Counted from the first letter of the stretch, positions 43,974-53,378 are shown. The stretch is 64,000 bases of DNA from Polaromonas sp. OV174 (GCF_900112285.1 NZ_FOKZ01000004.1:124001-188000); one strand, 5' to 3'. The notes: generated by a model from the letters alone, not told the origin. Numbers and translations are program-made.

Positions 43974-44541
43974 GGGCCTCCATGACGACATAAAGCGAAA
44001 CCTCATCGCCTATCAGCGGCACATATTTGCCCAGGGCGAAGTCGCTGCGCCTGATCGTTCCGGTGGCGTTGAGGCCGCAGGCGGGTTTATGCAGCACCGG
44101 GTGCATCATGCATTTGAAGTGGCTCACCTTCAGGGTCAGGGGTTTGGTGATGCCCTTGATGGTCAGCTCGCCCTCGACGGACGTGACATTGTCCAGCCGG
44201 TCAAAGCTCAGGCGCTCGGACACGAAGCTGATGAGGGGGAACTGTTTGGCGTCAAAAAAACCTTCGCTTTGCAGCATCTGGTTGAAGAAGAAGGAGCCGG
44301 TGCTGATTGAGTTGACGTCAATGCTGACCTCCACCCGACCGACCCGCTGCGCCATGTCCAGCTTGACGGTGGCGTTGACCTTGTCGAAGCGGTCGCGCTG
44401 AAAGCTGTAGCCGATGTGGTTGAACTCGAAAAAGGCAAAGGTGTGATCCGGGTCTGACTCATAGACATCGGCGGCCAGCGCCCTGACCAGCGGCAGCAGG
44501 GCCAGGCAGCACATGAGCAGGACGAGGCGCAGTGTTTTCAT
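43963..44541 (-). CDS. YceI family periplasmic protein (copy 1)
   Basis: This 192-residue exported lipocalin-like protein has a signal peptide (residues 1-23, LPLVRALAAD) and the YceI pattern: DPDHTFAFFEFNHIGYSF, VEVSIDVNSIST, GFFDAKQFPLISF and GELTIKGITKPLTL. YceI proteins bind polyisoprenoids or other lipids in the periplasm. It is downstream of a second YceI gene and a cytochrome b561 gene, a common arrangement that suggests a role near the quinone pool. The four-cysteine CMMHP..CGL segment is typical. Confidence 0.88.
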   Translation of the reverse strand: MKTLRLVLLMCCLALLPLVRALAADVYESDPDHTFAFFEFNHIGYSFQRDRFDKVNATVKLDMAQRVGRVEVSIDVNSISTGSFFFNQMLQSEGFFDAKQFPLISFVSERLSFDRLDNVTSVEGELTIKGITKPLTLKVSHFKCMMHPVLHKPACGLNATGTIRRSDFALGKYVPLIGDEVSLYVVMEALKR

Positions 44542-44565
44542 GGCCTGTATTCGGATTGCTTCGGC

Positions 44566-45117
44566 TCAAGGCCCCAGCAGCAGATGAAACTGCACCGTGA
44601 CTTCGTTGGCCACCACGCCAACATCTCCCCACAGGCCTTCACCCACCTTGAAATCCAGGCGCTTGAGCACGAAACTGCCTTCCATCACGGCCTGCTTGCC
44701 ACTGGCTTTGAGCTGGGTGTTGAAGCTGATGGGCTGGCTGCTGCCCTTGAGACTCATCAGCCCATTGACCTGAAAACGATCGGCACCCAGGGGCTGAATC
44801 TGGCGCAACTCGAAGCTGGCTTCGGGCTGGCGTTTGACGTCGAACCACTGCGGGCCAAGGACTTCCTCGTTCGCCTCCCGGTTGCCGGTATCTATGCTGG
44901 CCAGGTCTATGCGCAACTGGCCTTTGGCCTGGGCCGGCACGGCCGGATCGAAGGCCAGGCTGGCGTTGAATTTGCGGAACAGGCCGTCTACCGGCACGCC
45001 CATTTGCCGCGAGGTGAAATGGAGATAGCTGCCGGCCAGATCCAGCTGGCGGTAGTCGGCCGCTTGTGCGCTAGTGCCCAGGCACAGCCACAGCAGTGAG
45101 AGGGCATAGGGTTTCAT
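44566..45117 (-). CDS. YceI family periplasmic protein (copy 2)
   Basis: This 183-residue exported protein has a signal peptide ending near residue 19 (GTSAQAADY). It shows LAGSYLHFTSRQMGVPVDGLF, LRIDLASIDTGN and LGPQWFDVKRQPEASFEL. It is a more diverged YceI member than its neighbour. The ATG overlaps the b561 stop by 4 bp, so it is translated with it. The longer reading frame start at 45207 lies inside the b561 gene and is rejected. Confidence 0.85.
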   Translation of the reverse strand: MKPYALSLLWLCLGTSAQAADYRQLDLAGSYLHFTSRQMGVPVDGLFRKFNASLAFDPAVPAQAKGQLRIDLASIDTGNREANEEVLGPQWFDVKRQPEASFELRQIQPLGADRFQVNGLMSLKGSSQPISFNTQLKASGKQAVMEGSFVLKRLDFKVGEGLWGDVGVVANEVTVQFHLLLGP

Positions 45118-45698
45118 GCGCGGCCTTTCTTGAAACGGAACATTCGGCCCAGCAGGCCGTCGTGATCCACCAGCTGGTGCTTGAGCGCGGCCGCCACATG
45201 CAGGCACACCAGCGTCAGCAGGGTGTAGTTGAGAAGCTGGTGCAGCGTCTGCAGCAAGTGTCCCAGTGCCTCGTTTTTAGCCAGCAAGTCTGGCAGTGAC
45301 CACAGGCCCAGGTAGACCGTGGTGACGCCTTTGGCCGAACTCATCAGCCAGCCCGATAGCGGCACGGCGGCCATCAGCAGATACAGCAACAGATGGCTGG
45401 CGCGTGCTGCGGTTTGCTCCCAGGCCGGCATGCCGCTGGGCAAGGACGGCGGCGTATGCCGGCGGCGCCAGGCGATGCGGGGCAGCAGCAACGCAAAGAC
45501 CGTGACCCCTATCCATTTGTGATACGCGTAAAGGCGCAGCTTGAGCGGGCTGAGGTGCAGGCCGACCATGTAAAGCCCGACGGAAAAGCCGGCCACCATG
45601 AGCAGAGCCATAAGGCCATGCAAAATCATGGCAGTGCGGGTGTAGGCGGACGATTGCACGCTGCTCTCCGGATCCTTGTGAGGGTTCCTTCTACCCAT
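45114..45698 (-). CDS. Cytochrome b561 family membrane protein
   Basis: This 194-residue protein has four membrane helices with paired histidines: MILHGLMALLMV, YHKWIGVTVFALL, ARASHLLLYLLMA and LLQTLHQLLNYTLLTLVCLHV. This is the di-heme layout of bacterial b561 proteins that oxidise the quinone pool or reduce superoxide. It leads a three-gene block with two YceI genes, a frequent arrangement in proteobacteria. Confidence 0.9.
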   Translation of the reverse strand: MGRRNPHKDPESSVQSSAYTRTAMILHGLMALLMVAGFSVGLYMVGLHLSPLKLRLYAYHKWIGVTVFALLLPRIAWRRRHTPPSLPSGMPAWEQTAARASHLLLYLLMAAVPLSGWLMSSAKGVTTVYLGLWSLPDLLAKNEALGHLLQTLHQLLNYTLLTLVCLHVAAALKHQLVDHDGLLGRMFRFKKGRA

Positions 45699-45814
45699 TT
45701 TGGACGCCTATTTGTAGCCAAGCAAGCCCATTTACAATGAACGCCCGTCTTCGCGCACTGTCGGGTCGATGTGTGCATAGTCCATGCATCGCGAAAAAGT
45801 CTCAAGGTATTTGA

Positions 45815-48800
45815 ATGTTGAGTTGCTTGGGGCTTCGTTCCCGTTTGGTTTTACTGGTGCTGCTGGCCTTGCTGCCGGTCTTTGGTTTGCTGGCTTATTC
45901 CGCGGCGCAAAGCCGCCAAGCCGCCTTGCAGATGGCGCAGTCCAGTCTCCAATCTCAGGTCTTGCTGGTGGCGGCGCATCAGCAGCGGCTGGTGGAAAAA
46001 ACCTATGAACTCCTGAACGGCATCGCCAGCGCGCCCCATATCAAGCGCTTGGCGCCGGCGCTGTGCACGCAGCACCTGAAAAATCTGCATGCGGAGCACC
46101 CGGAGTTCACCAATTTGGGCGTGGCCAGGCTGGATGGCCGGCTGGTTTGCGATGCGCGCGAGATGCCCAAAAACACCCAGATCAGGGACCGGGCTTATTT
46201 CCAACAAGTGGTGGACGGCCAGCCTTTTGCGGTCGGCCTGTATGCGATTGGGCGTCACAGTGGGCAGCCGGGACTTGGCTTCGCCGTGCCGGTACACAAC
46301 GCTGCCGGGCAATTGGTCGGCGTGGCATTTGGCACGCTGGGGCTGCCGGGGGTAACCGCTCCCTTGTTGGCAAGCTTGCCCACCTTGCCGGGCGCAGATC
46401 TGGCGCTATTGGACGCCAGGGGCACGGTGCTGGCCACCTTCCCCGAGCAGTCCGACTGGCCGGGCAAGCCGCACCCGGACACCGCGGTGCAGCAGGCCGT
46501 GCAAGTGCAGCAGCCGGGCCTGCGCCATGCGCAGGACGCAGCGGCGGATCAGCGTATTTTTGCCTTTGCACCGATCCCGGTCGGTGCTCGCAAGGGGTTG
46601 TTTGTGGCCCTCAGCGTGCCGCATGAGGTGCTCGCCGCGCACAGCCGCGAGGTCTTGGCCGTGGAGTTGCTGGCCTTGCTGGGGGTGATGTTGTTCGGCG
46701 TGGCCTGCACCTGGTGGATGGGTAACCGCATGATCGTCGGTCCCGCCCGGGCGATCCTGAAAGAAGCCCACCAGGTGGCGCAGGGCGATCTGGGCGCGCG
46801 CGTTAAGTCTGCTTACCTGCGCCAGGGGGAGCTTGGCGCGATTGGACGCTCATTTAACCGCATGGCCGAGTCGCTGCAGGCGCGGCGGGATGAGTTGGAT
46901 GCGGCCTTGCAGCACGCGGACAAGGAGCGCATTTTGCTGGACCTGATGCTCAACAGCATGAGTGAGGGCGTGATTGCCACCGATACCGAAGGGCGTTTTC
47001 TGCTGTTCAACGCCGCTGCCCGCAAGCTCTTGTCCACGCCCGACCCTGGCGCCTCGCTGGAGGAATGGCAGGGCTGTCACCAGTTGCTGCAACTGGACGC
47101 TGAAACCCTCTACTCTTGCTCGGAACGCCCCCTGAGACAGGCCATAAGCGGCGTCAGCGTGGACAACCTGGAGCTGCTGTTTCGTCGCCCCGGCATCGAG
47201 GACCGGGTGTTGAGGGTCAGCGCCCGGCCCCTGTCTGACGCGACCGGGCGGCTGTTAGGGGGTTTGCTGGTGTTCAATGACATTACCGAACACAAGGTGG
47301 CCGAGGGTATCGCCCAGGCGCAAGAGCAGGTGCTGACCCTGATCGCGGGCGGTGCAGCGCTGCCGCAGTCTCTCGAGGCGATTGTGCGCTTGATAGAAAA
47401 GAGCTCGCCCGACAGCCTGTGTTCCATCTTGCTGGTGGATGGGCAGCAGTTGCGCCATGGCGCAGCGCCCAGTTTGCCGGAGCGCTTCACCCAGGCCATT
47501 GACGGCCTGCCTATCGTTGACGGCGCCGGGGCTTGTGGCACCGCGGCATTTCGCAAAGAGTCCGTGCTGGTGGAAGACTGCGGGCACGACCCGCTGATGC
47601 GGGATTATCGGGACCTGTTGCTGGCGCACGGCTTGCGTGCCTGCTGGTCCAGCCCGGTGCTGTCCATCGATGGCGAGGTGCTGGCCACCTTTGCGACTTA
47701 CCGCCCAAGGCCTGGCGCGCCCCAGGCCGGGGACCTGGCCCTGCTGGCCACCGCGACCCGCCTGGCCGGCATTGCGCTGGAGCGTGCGCGTGCCGAGACG
47801 GCAGTGGTCAGCAGCGAGGCGCGCTTTCGTGAACTGGCGGACAACATCAAGGACGTGTTTTACAACGTCGATGCCCGCAGCGGCCGCGTGCTTTACATCA
47901 GTCCGGGCTATGAGAAGGTATGGGGGCGCAGTTGCGAGAGCCTTTATGCCAATCCCGGCTCGCACGTCAAGGCCGTTCTGACCGAGGACAGGCCGCTGCT
48001 GAAACAGGCCGCTGAACGTAAATTCGCTGGAGAGATGGCCAATGCGGAGTACCGAATCCTTGCCTCCGACGGCCAGCTGCGCTGGATACGCGACCACTCC
48101 TATCCGGTGTTCAATAGTGTCGGCGAACTCGAGCGGGTGGTCGGCACGGCGCGCGACATCACCGACAGCAAGCTGGCCGAGCTGGCCCTGGTCAGCACCC
48201 ACCGGGCCTTGCAGATGCTCAGCCGCTCCAGCCTGGTGATCAACCGCATGGATGAGGAGGCCGAGCTGCTGGCCGAGATCTGCCGAGTGGCAGTGGACGT
48301 GGGCGACTACCGCATGGCCTGGGTTGGCTACGCGCAGGATGACGAGGCGAAAAGCATATTGCCCATGGCACATGTCGGCGACTCAGGTGGCTATTTGGCC
48401 ACCATCAGTCTGAACTGGCGTTACGACCATGCGGCAGGCCAGGGGCCGGCCGGCCTGGCCATACGCAGCGGTGCCCCCGCGCAATGCGCCGATATTGGTC
48501 TGGCGGGCAATATTTACTGGCATCAAGAGGCCTTGCAGCGTGGCTTTCGCAGCGTCATCTGTTTGCCCTTGCGGAATGGCCAGCGCAATTTTGGCGTGTT
48601 GTGCATGTATGCCGGCGAGGTGCAGCCATTTGCCGCCGACGAAACCAAGCTCTTGCAGGAGCTTGCCGACAACCTGGCCTTTGGGATTGTCAGCCTGCGC
48701 ACCCGACGCGAGCGCCTGCGCAGTCAGGAGGCGGCGCGCCAGGCCGCCGTGCAGCTGCGCGAACAGGCCTCGCTGCTGGACCGGACCCAGGACGCCATCA

Positions 48801-49876
48801 TGGTGCGCAACCTGGACGGCAGCCTGCGTTACTGGAACCAGGGGGCCGAGCGCCTGTACGGCTGGCGTGCCGACGAGGTCTTGGGCAAAACCATGGCGGC
48901 GCTGATGTACCGCGACCCGGATGCGCTTGGCGGTCTCATGCAGCAGGCGCTGGCCCAGGGCGGCGACTGGAGCTGTGAGCTGGAGCAGCTGGCCCGCGAT
49001 GGCTCGGCGGTGGAGGTGGAAATGCGCTGCACCGTGCTGCGCGACCCGCTCGGCCAGCTCGACGGTGTGCTCTGCATCAATACCGACATTGGCGAGCGCA
49101 AGCGGGCGCGCGAAGAAATCCTCAGGCTCAATGCCAGCCTGGAAGAGCGGGTGCATAAGCGCACGGCACAGCTGGAATTTGCCAACAAGCAGCTGGAGGC
49201 TTTTTCCTATTCGGTGTCCCATGATCTGCGCAGTCCGCTCAGCGCCATAGACGGTTTCAGCGGTTTGCTGGAGCAGACCCTGTCCAAGATGGACGGCGGG
49301 CCGCTGATCGGACGCGGCCAGCATTATCTGGAGCGCATTCGTGCCGGGGTGGTGCAGATGGACGGGCTGATCGAGGCCATGCTCTCGCTGGCGCAGGTCT
49401 CGCGTTCCAAACTACGCTGGGAGCCGGTCGATCTCAGCGCCCTGGCCCAGGCCTTGCTGAGCCGCTACCAGGAGCGTGAACCCGGCCGGCTCACCCGTTT
49501 GCAGGTGCAGGCGGGGGTGCTGGCGCAAGGGGACTCCCGCCTGCTCAATCAGGTGCTGGACAACTTGCTGAGCAATGCCTGGAAATTCAGCGCCTATCAG
49601 GCCTGTACCGAGATCAGCTGGGGCTGCGAAACCGGCAGCGCCGGCGAGGCGGTGTACTTTGTGCGCGACAAGGGCGCGGGCTTTGACATGGCCCATGCCG
49701 AAAAACTGTTCGGGGTATTTCAGCGCCTGCATGCCGGCGCTGAATTTTCCGGTACCGGCATCGGCCTGGCCACGGTGCAGCGCATCATTGAGCGCCACGG
49801 TGGCCGGATCTGGGGCGAGTCCGTGCTGGGCCAGGGAGCCACGTTTTACTTCACGCTGGGCACGCGCCGGCTGTAG
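45815..49876 (+). CDS. Multi-sensor membrane histidine kinase (Cache-HAMP-PAS-GAF-PAS-GAF-PAS-HisKA-HATPase)
   Basis: This 1353-residue kinase begins with a membrane helix (about 9-30), a periplasmic Cache-type sensor (about 35-280) and a second helix (about 282-302). HAMP follows (about 304-358). Downstream come PAS (about 370-490), GAF (about 500-640), PAS/PAC (about 665-780), GAF (about 800-960) and PAS/PAC (about 980-1095). The HisKA domain has the phospho-acceptor H1136 in SVSHDLRSPLS, and the ATPase has the N-box DNLLSNAWKFS, DKGAGFD and GTGIGLATVQRI. No receiver or partner response regulator gene is next to it. The signals are unknown; several PAS domains may bind heme, flavin or small ligands. 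Confidence 0.9.
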   Translation: MLSCLGLRSRLVLLVLLALLPVFGLLAYSAAQSRQAALQMAQSSLQSQVLLVAAHQQRLVEKTYELLNGIASAPHIKRLAPALCTQHLKNLHAEHPEFTNLGVARLDGRLVCDAREMPKNTQIRDRAYFQQVVDGQPFAVGLYAIGRHSGQPGLGFAVPVHNAAGQLVGVAFGTLGLPGVTAPLLASLPTLPGADLALLDARGTVLATFPEQSDWPGKPHPDTAVQQAVQVQQPGLRHAQDAAADQRIFAFAPIPVGARKGLFVALSVPHEVLAAHSREVLAVELLALLGVMLFGVACTWWMGNRMIVGPARAILKEAHQVAQGDLGARVKSAYLRQGELGAIGRSFNRMAESLQARRDELDAALQHADKERILLDLMLNSMSEGVIATDTEGRFLLFNAAARKLLSTPDPGASLEEWQGCHQLLQLDAETLYSCSERPLRQAISGVSVDNLELLFRRPGIEDRVLRVSARPLSDATGRLLGGLLVFNDITEHKVAEGIAQAQEQVLTLIAGGAALPQSLEAIVRLIEKSSPDSLCSILLVDGQQLRHGAAPSLPERFTQAIDGLPIVDGAGACGTAAFRKESVLVEDCGHDPLMRDYRDLLLAHGLRACWSSPVLSIDGEVLATFATYRPRPGAPQAGDLALLATATRLAGIALERARAETAVVSSEARFRELADNIKDVFYNVDARSGRVLYISPGYEKVWGRSCESLYANPGSHVKAVLTEDRPLLKQAAERKFAGEMANAEYRILASDGQLRWIRDHSYPVFNSVGELERVVGTARDITDSKLAELALVSTHRALQMLSRSSLVINRMDEEAELLAEICRVAVDVGDYRMAWVGYAQDDEAKSILPMAHVGDSGGYLATISLNWRYDHAAGQGPAGLAIRSGAPAQCADIGLAGNIYWHQEALQRGFRSVICLPLRNGQRNFGVLCMYAGEVQPFAADETKLLQELADNLAFGIVSLRTRRERLRSQEAARQAAVQLREQASLLDRTQDAIMVRNLDGSLRYWNQGAERLYGWRADEVLGKTMAALMYRDPDALGGLMQQALAQGGDWSCELEQLARDGSAVEVEMRCTVLRDPLGQLDGVLCINTDIGERKRAREEILRLNASLEERVHKRTAQLEFANKQLEAFSYSVSHDLRSPLSAIDGFSGLLEQTLSKMDGGPLIGRGQHYLERIRAGVVQMDGLIEAMLSLAQVSRSKLRWEPVDLSALAQALLSRYQEREPGRLTRLQVQAGVLAQGDSRLLNQVLDNLLSNAWKFSAYQACTEISWGCETGSAGEAVYFVRDKGAGFDMAHAEKLFGVFQRLHAGAEFSGTGIGLATVQRIIERHGGRIWGESVLGQGATFYFTLGTRRL

Positions 49877-49903
49877 GCATTGGTGGCCTGGGCGCGCCGG
49901 GCC

Positions 49904-50455
49904 TCAAAAGACGTGCGCCTGCAAGGTCTCGCGCAGCGTCTGGGCCTTGGCGGGGTCAAACTCCCCCTGGACGCGGGCCAGCACCTCGCCCTGGCGATTG
50001 ACCACCACGGCATAGACCTGGTCCGTGCCATTGAGCCCGGCGGCCCGGACAAAGCGGGCACTATCGGTGAATACCGGCATCAGTTTGGCGCGCTCGGCAT
50101 CGGCTGGGTGGTGCTGCAGCATGCGGTTTTCGAAGGCGTCGCGAGCGGTCGGCGTGCCGGGATCATTGCGCACCGACATGCGCACCCAGGCAATGGACGG
50201 ATCGTTTTGTAAATTGAGGCCCTGAATCCAGCTCTCCACCTGGGCGCCCTGGCCACGCTGGAAGGTGATCAGGGCCAGGGTACGGTCTGCGGGCAGGCCC
50301 TCGGGAACGGCCATGGTCTGGCGCGCCAGGGTTTGCGACATGAAGCTGGGCAGTCGGCCCATCACGCTGGCGTCGTTGGGCGCAGCCAAGGCCAGGGCCA
50401 GCGCCAAAGCGACTGCGGCAAGCCAGGCACCAAGATAAGACACATTGCTTTTCAT
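49904..50455 (-). CDS. Exported hypothetical protein, thioredoxin-like pattern
   Basis: This 183-residue protein has a hydrophobic N-terminal signal (residues about 7-26). It continues RTLALITFQRGQGAQVESWI, then AWVRMSVRND and YAVVVNRQGEVLARVQGEFD, ending in a short helix. The strand/helix order with a late VVVNRQGEV strand resembles thioredoxin-fold periplasmic proteins (for example YtfJ), but no CxxC pair is present. A GGGAG precedes the ATG. The partner and function are unknown. Confidence 0.6.
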   Translation of the reverse strand: MKSNVSYLGAWLAAVALALALALAAPNDASVMGRLPSFMSQTLARQTMAVPEGLPADRTLALITFQRGQGAQVESWIQGLNLQNDPSIAWVRMSVRNDPGTPTARDAFENRMLQHHPADAERAKLMPVFTDSARFVRAAGLNGTDQVYAVVVNRQGEVLARVQGEFDPAKAQTLRETLQAHVF

Positions 50456-50581
50456 GACGCTCTCCCAGTCAACCGTCCACTGCCCCATCACCCGTGGGCA
50501 GTTGACTATAGGACTACGGCTTCTGGCAATAGGTTCAAAAAACCCGCAATCCTGCACCGCAAGCGGGCTAGCAGCGCCTTG

Positions 50582-51004
50582 TCAGCGCACCAGCAGCACC
50601 GGGACGCTGCAGTGCGCCAGTACTTGCGTCGTGACCGAGCCCATCACCAGATTGCCCAGGGCGCCGTGGCCGTGTGAGCCCATGACAATCAGGTCAAATT
50701 TGCCGGCCTCGGCAAACTGGCTGATCGTCTCGCCGATCGCGCCGACCTTCCAGTCGTTTTTGGCATTGACGTCATGCTGCAGCAAAAACTTGCAGACCGG
50801 GTCCAGCACCTTTTCCACCTCTTCGGTGTAGTAGCTGGTGACGGTTTCACTGCCAACGGCCGAGCGCACACGGGGTGGCAAGGGCGCGTGCGCGGTAAAC
50901 ACGGTGTACTCGTTGGCTTTGCTGAGAAAAATGTCGTGTGTGCTGAGGTAGGCCAGCATTTTCTTGGTGTAGTCGCTGCCGTCGACGGCTAGAAGGATTT
51001 TCAT
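50582..51004 (-). CDS. Universal stress protein UspA family
   Basis: This 140-residue protein begins MKILLAVDGSDYT and ends with the ATP-binding pattern MGSHGHGALGNLVMGSVTTQV followed by CSVPVLLVR, matching the ATP-binding Usp subfamily (MJ0577-like). It is a stand-alone gene with AGGAG upstream, and is probably induced under stress or stasis. No specific role can be assigned. Confidence 0.9.
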   Translation of the reverse strand: MKILLAVDGSDYTKKMLAYLSTHDIFLSKANEYTVFTAHAPLPPRVRSAVGSETVTSYYTEEVEKVLDPVCKFLLQHDVNAKNDWKVGAIGETISQFAEAGKFDLIVMGSHGHGALGNLVMGSVTTQVLAHCSVPVLLVR

Positions 51005-51067
51005 GGTGAGTCTCCTGTGAAAAATTCAGTCTAACCATGAATGGTCTATGGCGGCTTGATGCAGGTC

Positions 51068-51132
51068 AAATCGGTCGCTAGCAATAATTTGCTATCTATT
51101 TAATAGCTATATGTGCCTTGTCTATAAAGGCT
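51068..51132. repeat. AT-palindromic interspersed repeat
   Basis: CTAGCAATAATTTGCTATCTATTTAATAGCTATATGTGCC, then TATAAAGGCTAGGGGCTGATTT. It lies between the uspA gene and the phosphoesterase gene and slightly overlaps the 3' end of the latter. Confidence 0.65.
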
Positions 51133-51982
51133 AGGGGCTGATTTCTATCAAAAAATCGGGTTTGTAGCCGTCCTGTTCGCCATTGCGCGCATAGCCCAGC
51201 GGATTGGCCACCACCCGGCAGCCGTGTTTCACGTAATCAATCGGGCAGTGCAGATGGCCGTGCAGCCACAGGCGGGCCTGGGGCAGCAACTCGTCCAGCG
51301 CATTGCAAAAACCGGCGGTGCCCGGGCTCAGGCCATATCGCGGGTCGGCGCTCAACAGGCTGGGCGCGAAATGCGTCACCACCACGGTAGGCCCATCAAA
51401 GGGCTGCGCCAGTGCCTGGCGCAGCCAGGCCTGGGACTGCAGGCCCAGCTCGCGCAGCGCCTCGGCCAGCATGGCTTGGCCCTGGTGCAAGGCGTGGTTT
51501 TTCTTCAGATAAAAGTTGGCGGCGCGAAAGGCTTTTTCGCGCGCCTTCAACTGCTGGCCCAGGGTGATGTCGCCATGGCGCGCCTGTTCGGTGCTCAAGG
51601 CATCGAAGTCGGTCCACAAGGTAGAGCCGACAAAGCGCACGCCGGCCAGCACCAGGCTTTCACGCTCCAGCCAGATCAGCCCCAAGCGTTCGCAGGTCTC
51701 GCGCAGCCGGGCATGGGTGGCGTCAAAGTCCAGCCCGTCGTACTCGTGGTTGCCGGGCAGAAACAACACCGGCGTTGGCCAGCCGGCGCCGCCGCGCTCC
51801 GGTGGCAGTGGCGAAAAGCGCGTCAGGCCGAAGTCGGCTATGCCCAGCTCGCTTAGCAAGGAGCCGTGCTGGTAGGAGCCGATGTCACCGGCCAGGACCA
51901 GCAGGTCGGCGCCGGCCAGGGGCTGGGGCTTGAAATGGGGATTTGACTCGAGGTGCAGGTCGGAAAGGAGCTGGATGTTCAC
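51131..51982 (-). CDS. Calcineurin-like metallophosphoesterase
   Basis: This 283-residue protein shows the five metal blocks: LLSDLHLE, LAGDIG, LPGNHEYDG, VVTHFAPS and LHGHLHCPIDY. The bimetal phosphoesterase site is therefore complete. The most likely start is GTG at NIQLLSDLHLE, as the longer frame adds residues without family similarity. Substrates in this superfamily range from nucleotides to phosphoproteins. It is a single-gene unit. Confidence 0.85.
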   Translation of the reverse strand: MNIQLLSDLHLESNPHFKPQPLAGADLLVLAGDIGSYQHGSLLSELGIADFGLTRFSPLPPERGGAGWPTPVLFLPGNHEYDGLDFDATHARLRETCERLGLIWLERESLVLAGVRFVGSTLWTDFDALSTEQARHGDITLGQQLKAREKAFRAANFYLKKNHALHQGQAMLAEALRELGLQSQAWLRQALAQPFDGPTVVVTHFAPSLLSADPRYGLSPGTAGFCNALDELLPQARLWLHGHLHCPIDYVKHGCRVVANPLGYARNGEQDGYKPDFLIEISP

Positions 51983-52136
51983 CCGTTGATTGTGCAAGAC
52001 GCGCCGCTGGCCTGGCAAAAAGTCGTGGCCATGTTGGCCGGAAATCTAAACTATGCAGGGTTTGCATGGGTTTCAGGTGAATCTGGGTTTGCAACCCTAG
52101 GGAAAACCCTTATTCTTCCTTCATCGCCATTTTTCG

Positions 52137-52151
52137 CCGCAATTGTTGCGG
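52137..52151. promoter_or_regulatory. Palindrome before a small gene
   Basis: CCGCAATTGTTGCGG has 6-bp arms and a 3-base centre and ends seven bases before the ATG of the 58-residue gene. It could be an operator, or it could form a small hairpin that hides the start region. No ribosome-binding site is visible there. Confidence 0.3.
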
Positions 52152-52158
52152 TTTTGAT

Positions 52159-52335
52159 ATGTACACCCTGATGTCCTTAGTCGCTCGTTTTTGGTCTTTG
52201 AGCCAGCGCGTTGCCCCCGCTGATGGCGTGGCCGGTCAGCTGATGGAGCGCGCCCAGGCCGGTGCCGGCCGTAACCCGCAGCAGGCGCAGGAACTGCGCC
52301 GCGCCGCCTGCGCTTACCTCAGCGTCGTGCGCTGA
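52159..52335 (+). CDS. Small hypothetical protein, 58 aa
   Basis: The frame encodes 58 residues: MYTLMSLVARFWSLSQRV, then an Ala/Gly-rich centre and QQAQELRRAACAYLSVVR. It has the codon bias of its neighbours and is not interrupted. No ribosome-binding site is obvious, and the ATG four codons in is an alternative start. A palindromic repeat follows at once. It may be a conserved small protein of this bacterial family; no function is known to me. Confidence 0.45.
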   Translation: MYTLMSLVARFWSLSQRVAPADGVAGQLMERAQAGAGRNPQQAQELRRAACAYLSVVR

Positions 52336-52337
52336 AA

Positions 52338-52400
52338 AATTACTATAAAAATAGTAGCTGCTTGCGCCCGTCAGATATGGGCTAGAGCCGTATTTCGTTG
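52338..52400. repeat. AT-palindromic interspersed repeat
   Basis: TTACTATAAAAATAGTAGCTGCTTGCGCCCGTCAGATATGGGCTAGAG. This copy gives the best match to the element inserted in dadA (shared TTGCGCCCGT and GGGC arms). Confidence 0.75.
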
Positions 52401-52421
52401 AATTTTTAAAGGCTTTTCGGC

Positions 52422-53378
52422 TCAGCTCGAAAAGGCCTTGTCGGCGGCCCGTGTCACGGCCTGGCGCAGCCACAGGTGGGCACTGCTTTGCTGTGAGCGG
52501 CGGTGCCAGACCGCATCCACATGCACAGGCGCCACATCAAAGGGCAGGGGGCGCAATGCCAACTGGTCGGCAATACCGGTGACGCGGACGAAATGGCGCG
52601 GCAGCACGGTCAGCAAGTTGGAGCTGAGCACCACCCGGCCGGCGGTGAAAAACTGGTTGACGGTCAGCACCACGCGCCTCTCGCGTCCTAGCGCGGCCAG
52701 CGATTCGTCAATAAACCCATAAGCCCGGCCCGAAAAACTCACCAGCAGGTGGCGCGCGGCGCAATAGCGGTTGAGGGTGAAGGGACCGCTGGCGAGCGGG
52801 TGATCCTTGCGCATCACGCAGACATATTCGCCGTCATAAAGCCGCTGAAAATTGAAGGGCAGGGGCGCGCCGCTCTGGGCGCTGGCCGTCAGGACCGGCA
52901 CGACCGAGGGGAAGTAGCCCACCGCCAGGTCACAGGTTTCCTCATCCAGCAAAGACCTGGGGTCGCGGGTGGTGAGCGGCAGCACCCGTAGCGCCACGCC
53001 TGGCGCTTCATGCTCCAGCGTGTCGGTCAGGCCGGGTATCAGCGCGGCCGCGGTGGCATCGGCCATGGCCAGCACAAAGGTGGAGTTGGCCGTGGCCGGG
53101 ACAAACTCATTGGGCACCAGCGACTGCTGCAGCTGCTGCAAGGCTTCGCGCACGGTCGGCCAGATAGCCAGGGCGCGCGGTGTCGGCACCATGCCCTGGC
53201 CGCTGCGCTGCACCAGCTCGTCGCCCAGGGTTTCGCGCAGCCGGCGCAGTGCGTTGCTGACGGCCGGCTGCGTCAGCGACAGGTTACGGGCGGCTCGCGT
53301 CAGGCTGCGTTCGGCCATGATCTCGTCAAAGACGCGAAGCAGGTTCAGATCCAGCGTGCGAAAGTTAAGTGGGTTCAA
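52422..53378 (-). CDS. LysR-type transcriptional regulator
   Basis: This 318-residue protein starts FRTLDLNLLRVFDEIMAERSLTRAARNLSLTQPAVSNALRRLRETLG, the LysR winged HTH in the NodD/LeuO/NahR-like branch. The effector domain includes LLDEETCDLAVGYFP and VSFSGRAYG. It is divergent from the membrane protein gene at 53543 across a 164-bp region that probably holds both promoters. The effector is unknown. Confidence 0.88.
   Translation of the reverse strand: MNPLNFRTLDLNLLRVFDEIMAERSLTRAARNLSLTQPAVSNALRRLRETLGDELVQRSGQGMVPTPRALAIWPTVREALQQLQQSLVPNEFVPATANSTFVLAMADATAAALIPGLTDTLEHEAPGVALRVLPLTTRDPRSLLDEETCDLAVGYFPSVVPVLTASAQSGAPLPFNFQRLYDGEYVCVMRKDHPLASGPFTLNRYCAARHLLVSFSGRAYGFIDESLAALGRERRVVLTVNQFFTAGRVVLSSNLLTVLPRHFVRVTGIADQLALRPLPFDVAPVHVDAVWHRRSQQSSAHLWLRQAVTRAADKAFSS

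Noticed and set aside
52093-52112. AACCCTAGGGAAAACCC-type motif upstream of the small gene
   Set aside because: Looks like a known style of betaproteobacterial promoter element, but a single copy and no firm consensus in my memory make a call unsafe.
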